Part shown: positions 9,166 to 19,463 of the stretch, in pieces
Numbering within the stretch: the first letter of the stretch is position 1
Layout: each line of letters starts with the position of its first letter
NCBI GenBank assembly: GCA_963831645.1
Contig: CAWHQZ010000002.1
Location: 1 to 64,000 of the forward strand
Reading direction: 5' to 3'
Source of the DNA: CAWHQZ01 sp963831645
Lineage (GTDB): Bacteria; Pseudomonadota; Alphaproteobacteria; Rhizobiales; Aestuariivirgaceae
DNA: 64,000 nucleotides
The notes under the pieces: model-generated
Databases searched by the model: none
What the model was told of the DNA's origin: nothing
Seen by the model: the letters and a program-made list of their open reading frames with translations, nothing else
Program-made: the position numbers and the translations under genes

Positions 9166-9516
9166 TCACGCATGCGCTTCGCCGATGACGCGGATGCGGC
9201 CGTGCGCCCGATTGCGCGGCTTCGTCCTGACCGTGATGTCTACATCCTGGCCGAGTGCGGTCAGCAGGCGCATCAGGCGCTCGCTGGAGAAGTTTGCGAG
9301 GCGTCCGTTGAGAAGCGCCGACACCTTCGGCTGATCGATGCCCATGAGCGCCGCCGCCGCGACCTGGGTCAAACGCTGGCGCTTGATCACCAGCCGGATG
9401 TGGCTCGCAAGCTGCGCCTTGGTCAGCTCTTCCTCGGGTTCCGCAAATCCCATGTCGGCGAACACGTTGCCGCTGCTCGCTGTCACCTTGATGTCGGCTT
9501 CTCGCTTCTTGCCCAT
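9166..9516 (-). CDS. higA: HigA-type antitoxin (XRE family)
   Basis: A 116-residue protein with a helix-turn-helix in the middle: LTQVAAAALMGIDQPKVSAL, then LNGRLANFSSERLMRLLTAL. It belongs to the HTH group that partners gp49-like RelE-family toxins (HigBA type). The antitoxin neutralises the toxin and represses its own operon. The ATG at 9516 lies inside the 3' end of the toxin gene (34-base overlap), giving the toxin-first order typical of higBA. The frame is intact. It probably stabilises the surrounding mobile element. Confidence 0.8.
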   Translation of the reverse strand: MGKKREADIKVTASSGNVFADMGFAEPEEELTKAQLASHIRLVIKRQRLTQVAAAALMGIDQPKVSALLNGRLANFSSERLMRLLTALGQDVDITVRTKPRNRAHGRIRVIGEAHA

Positions 9517-9881
9517 CGCTCGTAATCCTCTCTCGCTCGCTTGAGCCGTTGGTCGATCAGGTCCAATTCGGCCTTGGGCGTGGCGACGCCACGTTTGGAT
9601 TTCTTTTGGAAGGTGTGCAGCACATAGACCGCCTTGGCAAAGCGCACGGTGTAGACGGCGCGGAACGTGTCGCCGTCGAAGTCGTCCACGATCTCCAACA
9701 CGCCGGCATCGCCGAACCCTTTGAGTGGCTTCGCATAGGGCGCCTTGCGGCCGACCTGCGCCTCCCACAGCGCGCCGCCGACCCGTCGCCGCACTTCCTC
9801 CGGGAAGCCGCTCAGGTCCTCCTTGCTGCTGCCGACCCAGCGCACCGGCTTGGGCTGGTCTTCGCTGGCCGGCTTCACCAT
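9483..9881 (-). CDS. higB: HigB/gp49-type RelE-superfamily toxin
   Basis: A 132-residue basic protein with the gp49-like RelE pattern: VRWVGSSKEDLSGFPEEVRR, then AKPLKGFGDAGVLEIVDDFD, FRAVYTVRFAKAVYVLHTFQ and KKSKRGVATPKAELDLIDQR. In this family, toxins cleave mRNA, usually on the ribosome. The conserved basic and aromatic surface residues (R-x-V-Y, H-x-F-x-K-K-S) are present, so it should be active. It precedes and overlaps the antitoxin gene. The frame is intact, in contrast to the recombinase, TOTE and relaxase genes around it, as expected for an addiction module that must stay functional. Confidence 0.8.
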   Translation of the reverse strand: MVKPASEDQPKPVRWVGSSKEDLSGFPEEVRRRVGGALWEAQVGRKAPYAKPLKGFGDAGVLEIVDDFDGDTFRAVYTVRFAKAVYVLHTFQKKSKRGVATPKAELDLIDQRLKRAREDYERWARSEKPTSR

Positions 9882-9972
9882 GTCCTTAGACCTCTCCCCA
9901 ATCTATGCTCGATCAGGCATAATTTCAAGCTGTTTCGTCAGGAAGGGGAGCGTCCCGCTTCCCAATTTTCCC

Positions 9973-10104
9973 TTGGTGCTTGGCGAGCCCTAGCCGGGCC
10001 GCAAGAGGCGGGTTGTCAAGCCTGCTCCGTAGGGGCACCGCGCTCCGCGCGGCTGCGGGCTTGACAGTCCGACGCGGTCCGGCACGCTTGCCGGCAAGCA
10101 CCAA
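9973..10104. other. Long nested inverted repeat (structured RNA, oriT or cis element)
   Basis: Four pairs of complementary arms are nested around one centre: TTGGTGCTTG 9973-9982 with CAAGCACCAA 10095-10104; GCCGGGCC 9993-10000 with GGTCCGGC 10076-10083 (one G-U); TGTCAAGCCTGC 10014-10025 with GCGGGCTTGACA 10055-10066 (one G-U); CCGCGC 10038-10043 with GCGCGG 10047-10052. The whole can fold into one 132-base imperfect hairpin. It lies between the toxin gene (promoter side) and the TOTE gene, where no gene is visible. Confidence 0.55.
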
Positions 10105-10192
10105 TGGCTATCCAGCGCCGCCCTGCGGCGTTCAATGGCGCTCCGGTACGTCGTTCCGCTGTTCGCCATGAGCGATAACCTTTTAGAATTGG

Positions 10193-12744
10193 TTGGGCGC
10201 TTGCCACGGAAACCCAGACGGGGCTTTCGGGAGCGCTTCCAGGCTTGAAAGGCAGGATGCGATCGCCAGCACGGACGACATCGCTCGACAGATTGCGGCC
10301 CTGAAGGAGCGGTTGACCGCGCTCGATCGGGAACGGTCGGAGATCGCCGATCGATTGAGTGTGCTCGAACGTGCGCAGGTCAGGGAAGCGACCAAACAAC
10401 CGCTGCACGCTCGCCGCACGCGTGACGATGGCCTCGCCGACCGCCGAGAAGATCGCGCTCTTCCGGAGCCTGTTCCGCGGACGGGAGGATGTGTTTCCGC
10501 GCCGATGGGAGAATCCGAAGAGCGGAAAGACGGGCTACTCGCCGGTGTGTCGGAATGAGTGGGTCCGAGGGGTCTGCGGAAAGCCGCAGGTCAAGTGCGG
10601 TGAGTGCCCAAATCAGGCATTCGTCCCGTTCGGCGACGATGTTCTTCGGTCCCATCTTACCGGGAGAGCGGCCGGCAATTCGGCGGATTTCACCGCCGGC
10701 GTCTATCCGATGCTGCCGGACGAGACATGCTGGTTTCTCGCCGCCGATTTCGACAAGAAGTCCTGGAAGCAGGATGTCGCCGCGTTCCGCGACACCGCGC
10801 GGGCAAAAGGCGTCCCCGTCGCCATCGAACGATCGCGCTCGGGCAACGGTGCTCATGCGTGGATTTTCTTCGCGGAACCCGTGGCGGCGGCTGATGCGCG
10901 GCGCCTCGGGGCGCTCCTCGTCACGGCAACGATGGATCGCTGCCCCGATATCGGCTTCGATTCGTATGATCGGTTCTTTCCGAGCCAGGACACGATGCCA
11001 CGCGGGCGGGTTCGGCAATCTGATTGCGCTGCCGCTTCAAAGCCGGCCTCGCGAGAACGGCAACAGTGTCTTTGTCGATGACGATTTCCGTCCGTACGAA
11101 GATCAATGGGCGTATCTGTCAAAGATCGGCCGACTATCGCGGAGCGAGCTGCTGTCGATCGTGGCCGAAGCGGCCGCTGCGGGGCAGATCATCGGCGTGC
11201 GGCTTCCCTCGACGGACGAGGACGATGAGCCGTGGGCCGCGCTACCGTCCCGCCGCAGCAAGGAACCACCGATCGAGGGTGCGCTTCCCGAACTCGGTCG
11301 AGGTCGTGCTGGGCAATCAGGTCTACATCGACCGGTCGAAGCTCCCGCCGGCCCTGGTGAACCGCATCGCACGGCTGGCCGCATTCCAGAACCCTGAGTT
11401 CTATGCGGCGCAGGCGATGCGCCTGCCGACGTTCGGCAAGCCACGCATCATCTCTTGTGCCGAGCTGTTCTCGAAACACGTCGCCCTCCCGCGGGGATGC
11501 CTCGACGATCTGTTGGGCCTTCTCGGCCGACGCGGGCATTGCGGCCGAGCTGCGCGACGAACGCCAGCAAGGACGGCCCCTCGGCGACACGGTTTCTCGG
11601 CGAGCTGACGCCGGAACAGGATGAAGCTGCCGCAGCTCTTCTCAAGCACGAAACCGGGGTGCTCGCAGCAACCACGGCATTCGGCAAGACCGTCGTTGCG
11701 GCGAAAATGATCGCGGCACGGGACCGGAACACCCTGGTTCTCGTCCATCGCCGGCAGCTTCTCGATCAATGGGTGGCGCGGCTCCAGGCGTTTCTGGACA
11801 TCCCGCCGGGCGAGCATCGGCGTCATCCATGGCGGGAAGAAGAAGCCGACCGGGATCATCGATGTCGCCCTTATGCAGAGCCTGGTTCGGAAGGGCGTCG
11901 TCTCCGATCTGGTCGCCGATTACGGCCATGTTGTCGTCGATGAATGCCATCACCTCTCCGCCGTGGGCTTCGAAGCCATCGCGCGGGCAGGCCAAGGCCC
12001 GATACGTGCTCGGGCTGTCCGCGACGGTGACGCGGAAGGACGGCCATCACCCGATCATCTTCATGCAATGCGGCCCGGTCCGTCATCGGGTCGATGCCAG
12101 GAAGCAGGCAGCGGCCCGACCGTTCGACCACAAGGTCATTTTCCGGCGCACCGAATTTCGGCTTGCCTCGAAACCATCCCGATGAAAAGCCGGCAATCCA
12201 GGAACTCTACGCGAGGCTCGCTCAGGACCCGGCACGGAATGATCTGATCTTCGACGACATCCTGTCGGCGCTCGAAGCCGGTCGCTCGCCGGTGGTCATC
12301 ACCGAGCGCAAGGATCATCTCGAGGCGCTGGCCGGCCGCCTGTCGAAGTTCGCGAAGAACGTCATCGTTCTCCGCGGCGGCATGGGCGCGCGACGCTCGC
12401 GGGCGGCAACCGAAGCCTTGGCGGCAATCTCGGACGACGAGGAACGGGTGCTTGTCGCCACGGGCCGCTATCTCGGCGAGGGCTTCGATGATGCGCGGCT
12501 CGATACCCTGTTCCTGACCATGCCGATCTCCTGGCGCGGAACGCTCGCCCAGTATGCCGGCCGGCTGCACCGACTGCACGCCTCGAAGCGCGACGTGGTC
12601 ATCTACGATTACGTCGATGAGAATGAGCCGATGCTCGCGAAGATGGCCACCAAGCGGGAGGCGGGATATCGGAGCCTTGGATATCGGGCTGTGCGCAGCG
12701 TAGAACTTGATCTGGGTCTATCGTCCGGCGAACCAGCGCAATAG
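10193..12744 (+). pseudogene. TOTE conflict-system primase-helicase, multiply frameshifted
   Basis: The translated pieces, in order, match TOTE proteins, which fuse an archaeo-eukaryotic primase-like domain to a superfamily 2 helicase and occur in mobile elements. A coiled N-terminus (IARQIAALKERLTALDRERS) is followed by a primase-like part with EDVFPRRWENPKSGKTGYSP, a zinc-like CGKPQVKCGECPN, WFLAADFDKKSW (metal-binding D-x-D) and ERSRSGNGAHAWIFF. The helicase part has ATTAFGKTVVAAKMIAAR (Walker A-like), VVVDECHHLSAVGFE (Walker B, DECHH), YVLGLSATVTRKDGH (motif III) and VLVATGRYLGEGFDDARLDT (motif V/VI). Seven or so frame changes are needed (about 10400, 11010, 11280, 11510, 11590, 11810, 12000, 12170). 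With that many, real decay is likely; if they are sequencing errors, the protein would be about 840 residues. Confidence 0.75.
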
Positions 12745-12769
12745 ATTTCTCGCCATGCGCGGGACGCCC

Positions 12770-14736
12770 TCACATGCCAATTCCGAGCCCGCGCGTGCGG
12801 CCGAACTCCCAGGAAACGCCGTCGCCCCGGACAAGCGCGGAGATCTGCCGGCCCAATTGCTTCTCGATCACCGGCCGCCAGGGGACCAGCGTGAACTCGC
12901 GCGATCTTTCCACCAGCGCGTATTTGCCGCTGACGAGTTGCACGGACTGCCGGTAGGTGCCGCTGATGCGCTCGCCGTTCTCGGCCATGCGGAACGGCAT
13001 GCCGCGCTCCTGAGCCAGCTTCTTGCCCGCTTCTTCCACCTCGCGCCGGGCCAGGGTGGGGAGCATGTCCTTGCGGTAGACGAACGCGGAGTCGGTCTCG
13101 CGGGCGAGACCTTTGCTCCATCATCCATTGCCGGCACCGGGCGAGCGCGTCGCGCACCTCCCGGCCGAACCCGCCGTCGCGGAGCGACACCGGCGCGTCG
13201 GCGACCTGCTCGCGGTCGAGCCAGGTGGCGGCGTTCGCCGTCACCTGGACGTTCGAGGTCGATCAGGGAGAGTACGCGCGCGCCGAGTTGCTTGCCGCGG
13301 TTCGTGTCGTAGTCCCGCGCGCGGTTCTCGAAGTCGTCGGGAATTCGCCAATGGTCGGCGTCCAGCCGCTCGACGATACCGGCCCGGCGGAGCGCCTCCA
13401 GCCGGCGCACATGGGCTCGACATAGCCATCGCTAGTCGCCGCCCGGGACGTGCTCCTGTCGCGGGCGGTGGAGAGATGGATGGCGGGCTGGTAGATGCCG
13501 CCGTTCTCGTCGGGCGAGCTCGGCGATGTTGCGGTCGGCGGGACGGGGCGGGCGACGGCTCGTCCAACCTCGACGATGCTGCCGATCCTTCACGCCTTCG
13601 GCGGCCTCGCTCTGCATCTCGACGTAATGGACCCGGCCGTCCAGGCCGTCGACCACGAGGTGAATCCGGTCGGACATCTCGTCGGCCGCCAATCCTTTGC
13701 CGATCACTTTGCCGACGGTCGACGTCTCGTCGTCCGGACCGGATGGATGACATAGTCGCCCGGCGGCGCGCGCGAGGCCGCGCTCCGTGGTCGTCCGGTG
13801 CATGGTCTTGATGATGTCACCGCGCTCGCCCATCGCGCGCAAGTCTTCTCGGTGTCGGGGGACACCGACCAGAGCCGGGTCGGCTCTTCCTCGCGAGCGA
13901 GGGCCATGCGTTCGAGCTTCTTGAGGCGGTCGAGCAGCAGGTAACGTTGGCTCGCCGAGATGAAGACCGTTCCTCGCCGGGATCCGGACGGAGGTCGATC
14001 GACGCCGTTCGTTCACCTGCCTGAGGATAGGCCCGGTCGAGCCGGGTGAAGCGTTCCTGGTCCACCTCCCGGTCGAGCTGCTGCTCGCACCTCCCGTTCG
14101 CTCTGTAGGCCCAAGCTCCGGGTCAGGATTTCGCTCGCGCGGTGGCGGATGCCGTGGGCGATGTAGTCGCCCGCGATGTAGAGAATCTTCCCGTCATCGG
14201 TCATGCCCCGGATCACGATATGGGAATGGGGATGGCCGGTGTTGTGGTGATCGACCGCGACCCAGTCGAGCTGGGTTTCGAGGTCGCGTTCCATCTGCGC
14301 CATAAGCCGGCGTGTGAAGTCGGCGAAGGTCGCCAAGCTCGACGGCGTCCTCCGGCGCGACGATCAGGCGGAACTGGTGGCGGTCGTCCTGGCCCCGGTC
14401 CAGGAACGTCGATCCGTCCGGCTCGTCCAGAGCCGGCCGGTAGAGCCGGCCACGTTCGCCGTCCAAGGCTCACGCCGTCGCATTGCAGATAGCGGAGATG
14501 GGCATAGGCCGCCTTGCTGCCCAGCCCTCGCATCTTCACCACCCGAGCCTTGACCACGACGCGGCGCGCGCGGAAGCGCATGCCGCCCTCGGGCCGGCTC
14601 CAGCCGCTCTCGCGCGGGCGACCGCGCGCATGACCTGCTGCGCGAAGGAAGCCGGCGGCCGACGCACGTGCTCCTCGCCACGGCTGCGGACGCGGCCCAG
14701 GCGTGGCTCGAAGCGGGTATCATCGTCGCGGGTCAT
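12770..14736 (-). pseudogene. Conjugative relaxase (VirD2-like, DUF3363 type), frameshifted
   Basis: From the ATG at 14736 the pieces read MTRDDDTRFEPRLGRVRSRG, then ARVVKMRGLGSKAAYAHLRY, FRLIVAPEDAVELGDLRR and MATFADFTRRLMAQMERDLE, then LDWVAVDHHNTGHPHSHIVI with the relaxase histidine cluster (H-N-T-G-H-P-H-S-H), and ILYIAGDYIAHGIRHRASEI. The C-terminus ends IEKQLGRQISALVRGDGVSW...GLGIGM. This is the RlxS-like relaxase of rhizobial integrative and conjugative elements: it nicks the transfer origin and leads the strand into the recipient. Many frame changes break it, so the element is not self-mobilising as written. The catalytic tyrosine cannot be placed with certainty because of the shifts. 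Confidence 0.7.
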
Positions 14737-15466
14737 AAGGCAAATATTCGCGCCCGATGCCACGAAGACAAGAGTCTCCATGCGCCGTCGGCAAAGACAG
14801 CCGATATCAATACTTTAAGAAAATATGGGTGGCGGGCGCGCTCCATATGGAGCCAGAATGGCGCCAGAAAAACAGTGCGCAGACAAATACTTAGCGCTCG
14901 AAGAGTGCCGCGAACGCAGTTCGCTTTATCTTGCCATCACTTTCTTCTTCGCCGCTTCTACGATCTACTACGCTATACTACGACTTCTATAGATGAACGG
15001 AACGACGATGGGTGGTGCGAGCGCTGAATCCGACTTGGGTCATCGAAGGGGCAATGCCAGCAGAAAGACAGTCGAGGACGCGCGAAAATCCCATGGACGC
15101 CAAGGCAAGTACTCCGGTCAAAAACGTGTTCACGAGATGCAGATTCGCTTGCTTTGGGCGCGTCGAGAACGTGCCGGATGCTGGCTTCGGGTTGGTCAAA
15201 TGTTCCACTGTCAGTGTAACTCACCTGACGAATCGCCGTGCCACCTGTGCCATGATCGGGCAAATTCCAATGTCATCTTGTTTTGAGAGGTGCGGTGGAA
15301 AGTCTACGTTCGCTGGTCCTAGGGACCATGCCGGAGCTGCGGAATCAGGTCGGGCGCCGGAACGGTGGAGGCTTCCGTCGGGGTCGTATATCTATTCGAA
15401 TTTGGGGGCGAGGTGCCAAGGGAGGCGGCTCGCGGAACGCATAATACGAATGGTAAAGACCAGTTT
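14737..15466. other. Gene-free region upstream of the relaxase, with phased 10-bp repeats
   Basis: No convincing gene is seen between the relaxase start and mcrB. Frames of up to 150 codons exist but show no familiar motif or ribosome binding site. The stretch from about 14800 to 15000 is less GC-rich than its surroundings and contains three repeats of CTACG at 14958, 14968 and 14978, exactly ten bases apart. Position upstream of a relaxase makes this the natural place for a transfer origin or relaxase regulator site. Confidence 0.35.
14958..14987. repeat. Three 10-bp phased direct repeats (CTACG)
   Basis: CTACGATCTA, CTACGCTATA and CTACGACTTC follow one another with CTACG exactly every ten bases, i.e. 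on the same face of the helix. They lie about 220 bases upstream of the relaxase start. Phased short repeats of this kind are often protein-binding arrays; none is proven here. Confidence 0.45.
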
Positions 15467-17836
15467 ATGAATGGGCCGATCCTTGAACCGCATCTTTTTG
15501 ACGAGCTGAAGACGGCGCTTGACCGTGGCTTGGCGTCCGGGGAACTGATGACGCCCGCGCAGATAGAGCAGCAAACCACGCTGTTCCGCGATCGCTTCGG
15601 ACCGGCTGTACTGCGGGACCTGGACGGCGAAGCCCTGCTGCGGTTGATGCACGGTCGGCAGAGCAGCGAGGCCAAGTGCCTTGCCTATTGGCTGGAGTTC
15701 AAGAACGACGATGAGTTCGCTGGCAACCGCTTCGGCGGAATTGGCGGCGGCTCTGCCCTGAAGTTCGGCATCTTCCAACGCCAGAGCGACAACGCCTGGA
15801 TGACCGGGTCACCGCAGACGCAGCAAGTCCTATCTCTCGAAGACGCCATCGCGATTGCACGAAAGCAGCGTGACGAGCTGCTGGCCGGCACTGAAGCGCT
15901 GGCGTCCCTGGACGTCGCCGACACATCGGATGGGTCCTATGCCCAACTTCAGGCCGCGATGGAGAAGGCGGCACCGAAACTGTCCGGCGACGGCTGGGCG
16001 CACAAATACTGGTTCCTGATCAACCCCGACCGGCTCGATGACTACCACAGCCCGCGTTACCAGCGATTCCACCTGTTCAAGCTGCTGCAGATGCCGCCCG
16101 ATCGGGTCGGCATCCTGGACGGCAGCGCACCGCGCTTCATCTGCGCGGGCCGGTTCATCGCCGCCGCGCGCGAGCTTGGGGTGCCGGTCACGACACTCAA
16201 TCGGGTCCTGAACCAACGTGACGGTGCGTTTCATCGCTACTGGCGGGTAGGTACGACTGAGGGGGATACCGGCAAAAGCCATTGGACTGAGATGCGTGAC
16301 GGCGGTTTCGTCTCCATCGGTTGGTCGGAGCAGGTTCCCGACCTGTCGGAGGTCGATCGGCCAGGATAAGACCACCGCGAAGAACCGGATACGAGACTGG
16401 CTCCTCCCTGGGTATCCGAATAACGCCGGCGTGGCATCGCGCAAGGCGGGCGAGATCCTGAATTTCGCGCAGGAGATCGCAGAAAAGGACTTGGTGCTCG
16501 CATGCGAGGGACAGACCGTGCTCGCGGTGGGGCGGGTCCGCGGACCTTACGAATTCGACCGGGACCTCGGTTTCCCGCACAAGCGTCCGGTCGAGTGGCT
16601 GCTGCTTGATCCGTGGCGTATGCCCGATCAGGAAGGGCCGCGCACGACGGTCTATGAACTCGGCAAGAGCGCGGCCAACCTGCTTGAGCTTGAGCAGCGG
16701 CTGTCCCGGAGGGACCCCGCCGCGGTGTCCATGTTGCGCACCGATGGCGCCGGAAGCCGAACCCGCGCCCGCCGCCCTTACCGCCGCTTGATCAGTTCTC
16801 GGCACGGATCGAGGCCATTCTGCGGCGCAAAGGCCAGGTGGTGCTGTATGGCCCACCCGGCACCGGCAAGACCTACTCGGCGCTGGCTGTCGCCAACGAA
16901 CTTGCAGCGCGTCACGCGTTCCAGAAGAGCTTCGCCGATCTTACCGCGCCGGAGCGTATGGCAGTGGCGGATGGCGACGGTCTGGTGCGCGTCTGCACCT
17001 TTCACCCTGGCTGGGGCTACGAGGACTTCATTGAGGGACTGCGGCCTGCGACTATCAACGGCCAGATGGTTTTCGAACCGCGCGATGGCATCTTCAAGCG
17101 CCTTTGCGTCGATGCGGCCAGGCAGCCGAACAGGCACTTCTTCCTTGTTGTGGACGAGATAAATCGCGGTGACCTACCCCGCATCTTCGGTGAACTGATC
17201 ACGACGATCGAGTACGACAAGCGGGACAGACGGATCAAACTGCCTGTGACCGGTTCATCCTTCGCGGTGCCGCGCAACGTCTTCCTAATCGGCACGATGA
17301 ACACCGCTGATCGTTCGATTTCGCTGATGGATACTGCACTTCGACGGCGCTTTGGATTCGTCGAATTGATGCCAGACAGCGCACTGTTGGCCGGGCGAAA
17401 GGCAGGCGGGTTGCTGCTTGGCGCTTGGCTGGATGCACTGAACACGCGGCTACGCCGGCACCTCAAGCGCGACGCCCGCAACTTGCAGATCGGGCACGCC
17501 TACTTGATGCCACCCCAGCCAATCACCTCTGTGGCGGAGTTCGCCCGTGTGCTGCGCGATGACATCATCCCTCTGCTCGAAGAATACTGTTACGACGATT
17601 TCGGTGCGCTCAGAGACATCCTCGGTGGTGAGCTGGTTGATGCGGAAGCCGGGCGCATTCGCGAAGAGATATTCGGCGTAAACCGGGAGGGGGACCTGAT
17701 CCAAGCCGTGTCATTCGAGGAGATGCAGCCGCTTGTCCTTGATCAGGAGCCAGCGGATAGCACGCTAATGGGCGAGGCGCATGATCTCCCTGCTGATGAT
17801 GGCGAGGGCGAGGATGACTCCAACTCCGCGCCCTGA
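15467..17836 (+). pseudogene. mcrB: McrB-type restriction GTPase with modified-base reader domain, two frameshifts
   Basis: The C-terminal half is a clear McrB AAA+ GTPase: Walker A GPPGTGKT (about 16851), Walker B-like FFLVVDEINRGDLPRIFGEL and the McrB signature GTMNTADRSISLMDTALRRR. The N-terminal half is a reader region: HKYWFLINPDRLDDY, then GGFVSIGWSEQVPDLSEV, ILNFAQEIAEKDLVLACEGQ and VGRVRGPYEFDRDLGFPHKR, which follow the EVE/PUA-like pattern used to flip out modified cytosines. Together with McrC it would translocate on and cut DNA carrying modified bases such as 5-methylcytosine. Frame changes near 16365 and 16765 split the gene into three; the GTPase part from 16838 is an intact frame. 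The start is the ATG at 15467. The ribosome binding site is weak. Confidence 0.75.
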
Positions 17837-19194
17837 CGGCACGCCTCCCTTCGTCGTCGAACTGACAGAGTGGGACCAGGTCGGCCCCGCACAGGACTTG
17901 CGCTTGAAGGGTTGTTCGCTGGCAGGCGATGTGCAGTCCCGACGACTGGCCGAGACGCTGCGCGGGCGGTTGGACATCCGCGAAGGATATGAGGGGCTGG
18001 AGATCACGAGCACATCTTTCGTCGGCCGCGTGGACGTGGGTCCGCTGCGCATCGCGATCGGGCCGAAGCTGCCCGCGATGCCACTCGCCCGACTGCTGCG
18101 CTACGCCTACGGGTTGCGCGATATCGCGGCCATCGAGGAGACGCGCGTCGCCGACCACCCGCCACGGTCTGCATGACCTACTGATTGCACTGCTTGCGGC
18201 AGAGGTGGAGGAGTTACTGCATCGTGGTCTGGCGCGTCGCTATGTCCCGCTATCGGAAAAGTTGGAGAGCCCGCGCGGCCGCGTCCTGATAGACCAGGTG
18301 ATCCGTCAAGGCGGGGTGCGGGAGGCGCGGCTTCCCTGTCGGCACTTCGAGCGCCGTGCTGACTGGCATCTGAACCAGGTATTGCGCGCGGGCCTTGAGG
18401 CCGCAGCGCGGATGGCTGCAGATCGCGATCTGCGGCGGCGTGTGCATCAGATTTCGGCGATGTTTGGTGATGTCGAGCGCCTGGAGAGACTCGGCGCTGG
18501 CGATATCGACCGGGCGGAGCGTGACCTGACCCGGCTGACCGCTGCAAGTAGGCCAGCACTGACGATCATTCGGCTGCTGCAAGACACACTGGGGGTGGCA
18601 TTCGATTCTGCGCAACAGCCGAGTCGGATGCCTGGGTTCCTGTTCGATATGAACATCTTCTTTCAGCGTCTGCTCTCGCGCTTTCTGCACGATAATCTTA
18701 CGAGTGCGCGCATCGCGGACGAGTTGGCAATCCGCAACCTTTTTGCGTACGCGCCCGACGCGAATCCCAGACAGCGTAGCGCGCCGACGCCGCGGCCAGA
18801 TTACGCCCTTTTCCGCGGCAATACGCTGCACGGATTTCTAGACGCGAAGTATCGCGACATTTGGGAGCTGAGCCTCCCGGCCGAATGGCTGTACCAACTT
18901 TCGATCTACGCACTCGCCTCGCCGAACGAAGTGAGCGTGCTGCTCTATGCCACAATGGCTGCGGAGGCATGCGACGAGCGGATGGAAGTCCGCCAGCCAG
19001 TATTGTGGTCCAGCAAGGGGCCGGCATCTGTCATCCTGCGTCCGGTCCCGCTACCCTATCTAGCCGAGCTTCTCGAACCGGATCGCGCAGGTAGCTTGGC
19101 CGGAGAGCGGCGGCGGTGGGCAGACGAACTCGTCGTCCTCCGGACTCGCGAGCGCGCGCAGGCGTGTCAGCGGGGCGGCGCTCGGGCCGCCTGA
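17814..19194 (+). pseudogene. mcrC: McrC nuclease subunit, one frameshift
   Basis: It overlaps the end of mcrB by 23 bases, the standard mcrBC arrangement. The N-terminal part reads VELTEWDQVGPAQDLRLKG, then FVGRVDVGPLRIAIGPKLP and LARLLRYAYGLRDI, a typical McrC start. After a frame change near 18165 the rest follows: GLHDLLIALLAAEVEELLHR, FLFDMNIFFQRLLSRFL and the PD-(D/E)xK nuclease core RPDYALFRGNTLHGFLDAKY, with D-A-K as the metal and catalytic residues. McrC stimulates McrB GTPase and makes the double-strand cut. With one base restored the protein would be about 460 residues, longer than the Escherichia coli subunit of about 350. Confidence 0.75.
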
Positions 19195-19351
19195 TGGTCG
19201 CAGCTTTGATTGTTAGTTTTGCTGATTAGTTCCAATGAATGAACGAGTGGCTGGCGTCGTCAAATCGGAACGGCTAATGAATGTCGGTTTCGGCCAATGC
19301 GTGTTCCCGCAACCAATTTAGCCATAAAACCCAATGGCTTAGTCAAACGCT

Positions 19352-19380
19352 CCGGATCATCGATCCGGGGCTTTTGTTTT
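19352..19380 (+). terminator. Rho-independent terminator downstream of mcrC
   Basis: CCGGATC (19352-19358) and GATCCGG (19362-19368) form a seven-pair stem with a three-base loop, followed by CTTTTGTTTT. It is about 160 bases after the mcrC stop, in an otherwise gene-free gap (19195-19463) that separates the mobile segment from the hydrolase cluster. Confidence 0.6.
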
Positions 19381-19463
19381 CACCGCCACTATCTCGGCAA
19401 AATCGCTGGTCATCTCGTGTGCTATCGACAGGCAAGATCGCTGGTCGTTACGCTTGTTGATGG

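Noticed and set aside
15012..15470. A 152-codon open frame upstream of mcrB
   Set aside because: No ribosome binding site, no familiar motif, and composition unlike the coding regions. Long chance frames are common in GC-rich DNA.
19195..19463. Possible tRNA or attachment site at the right end of the mobile segment
   Set aside because: No T-loop (GTTCRANNC) or acceptor stem is found, and no direct repeat with the left side is visible. Only a terminator hairpin is supported.
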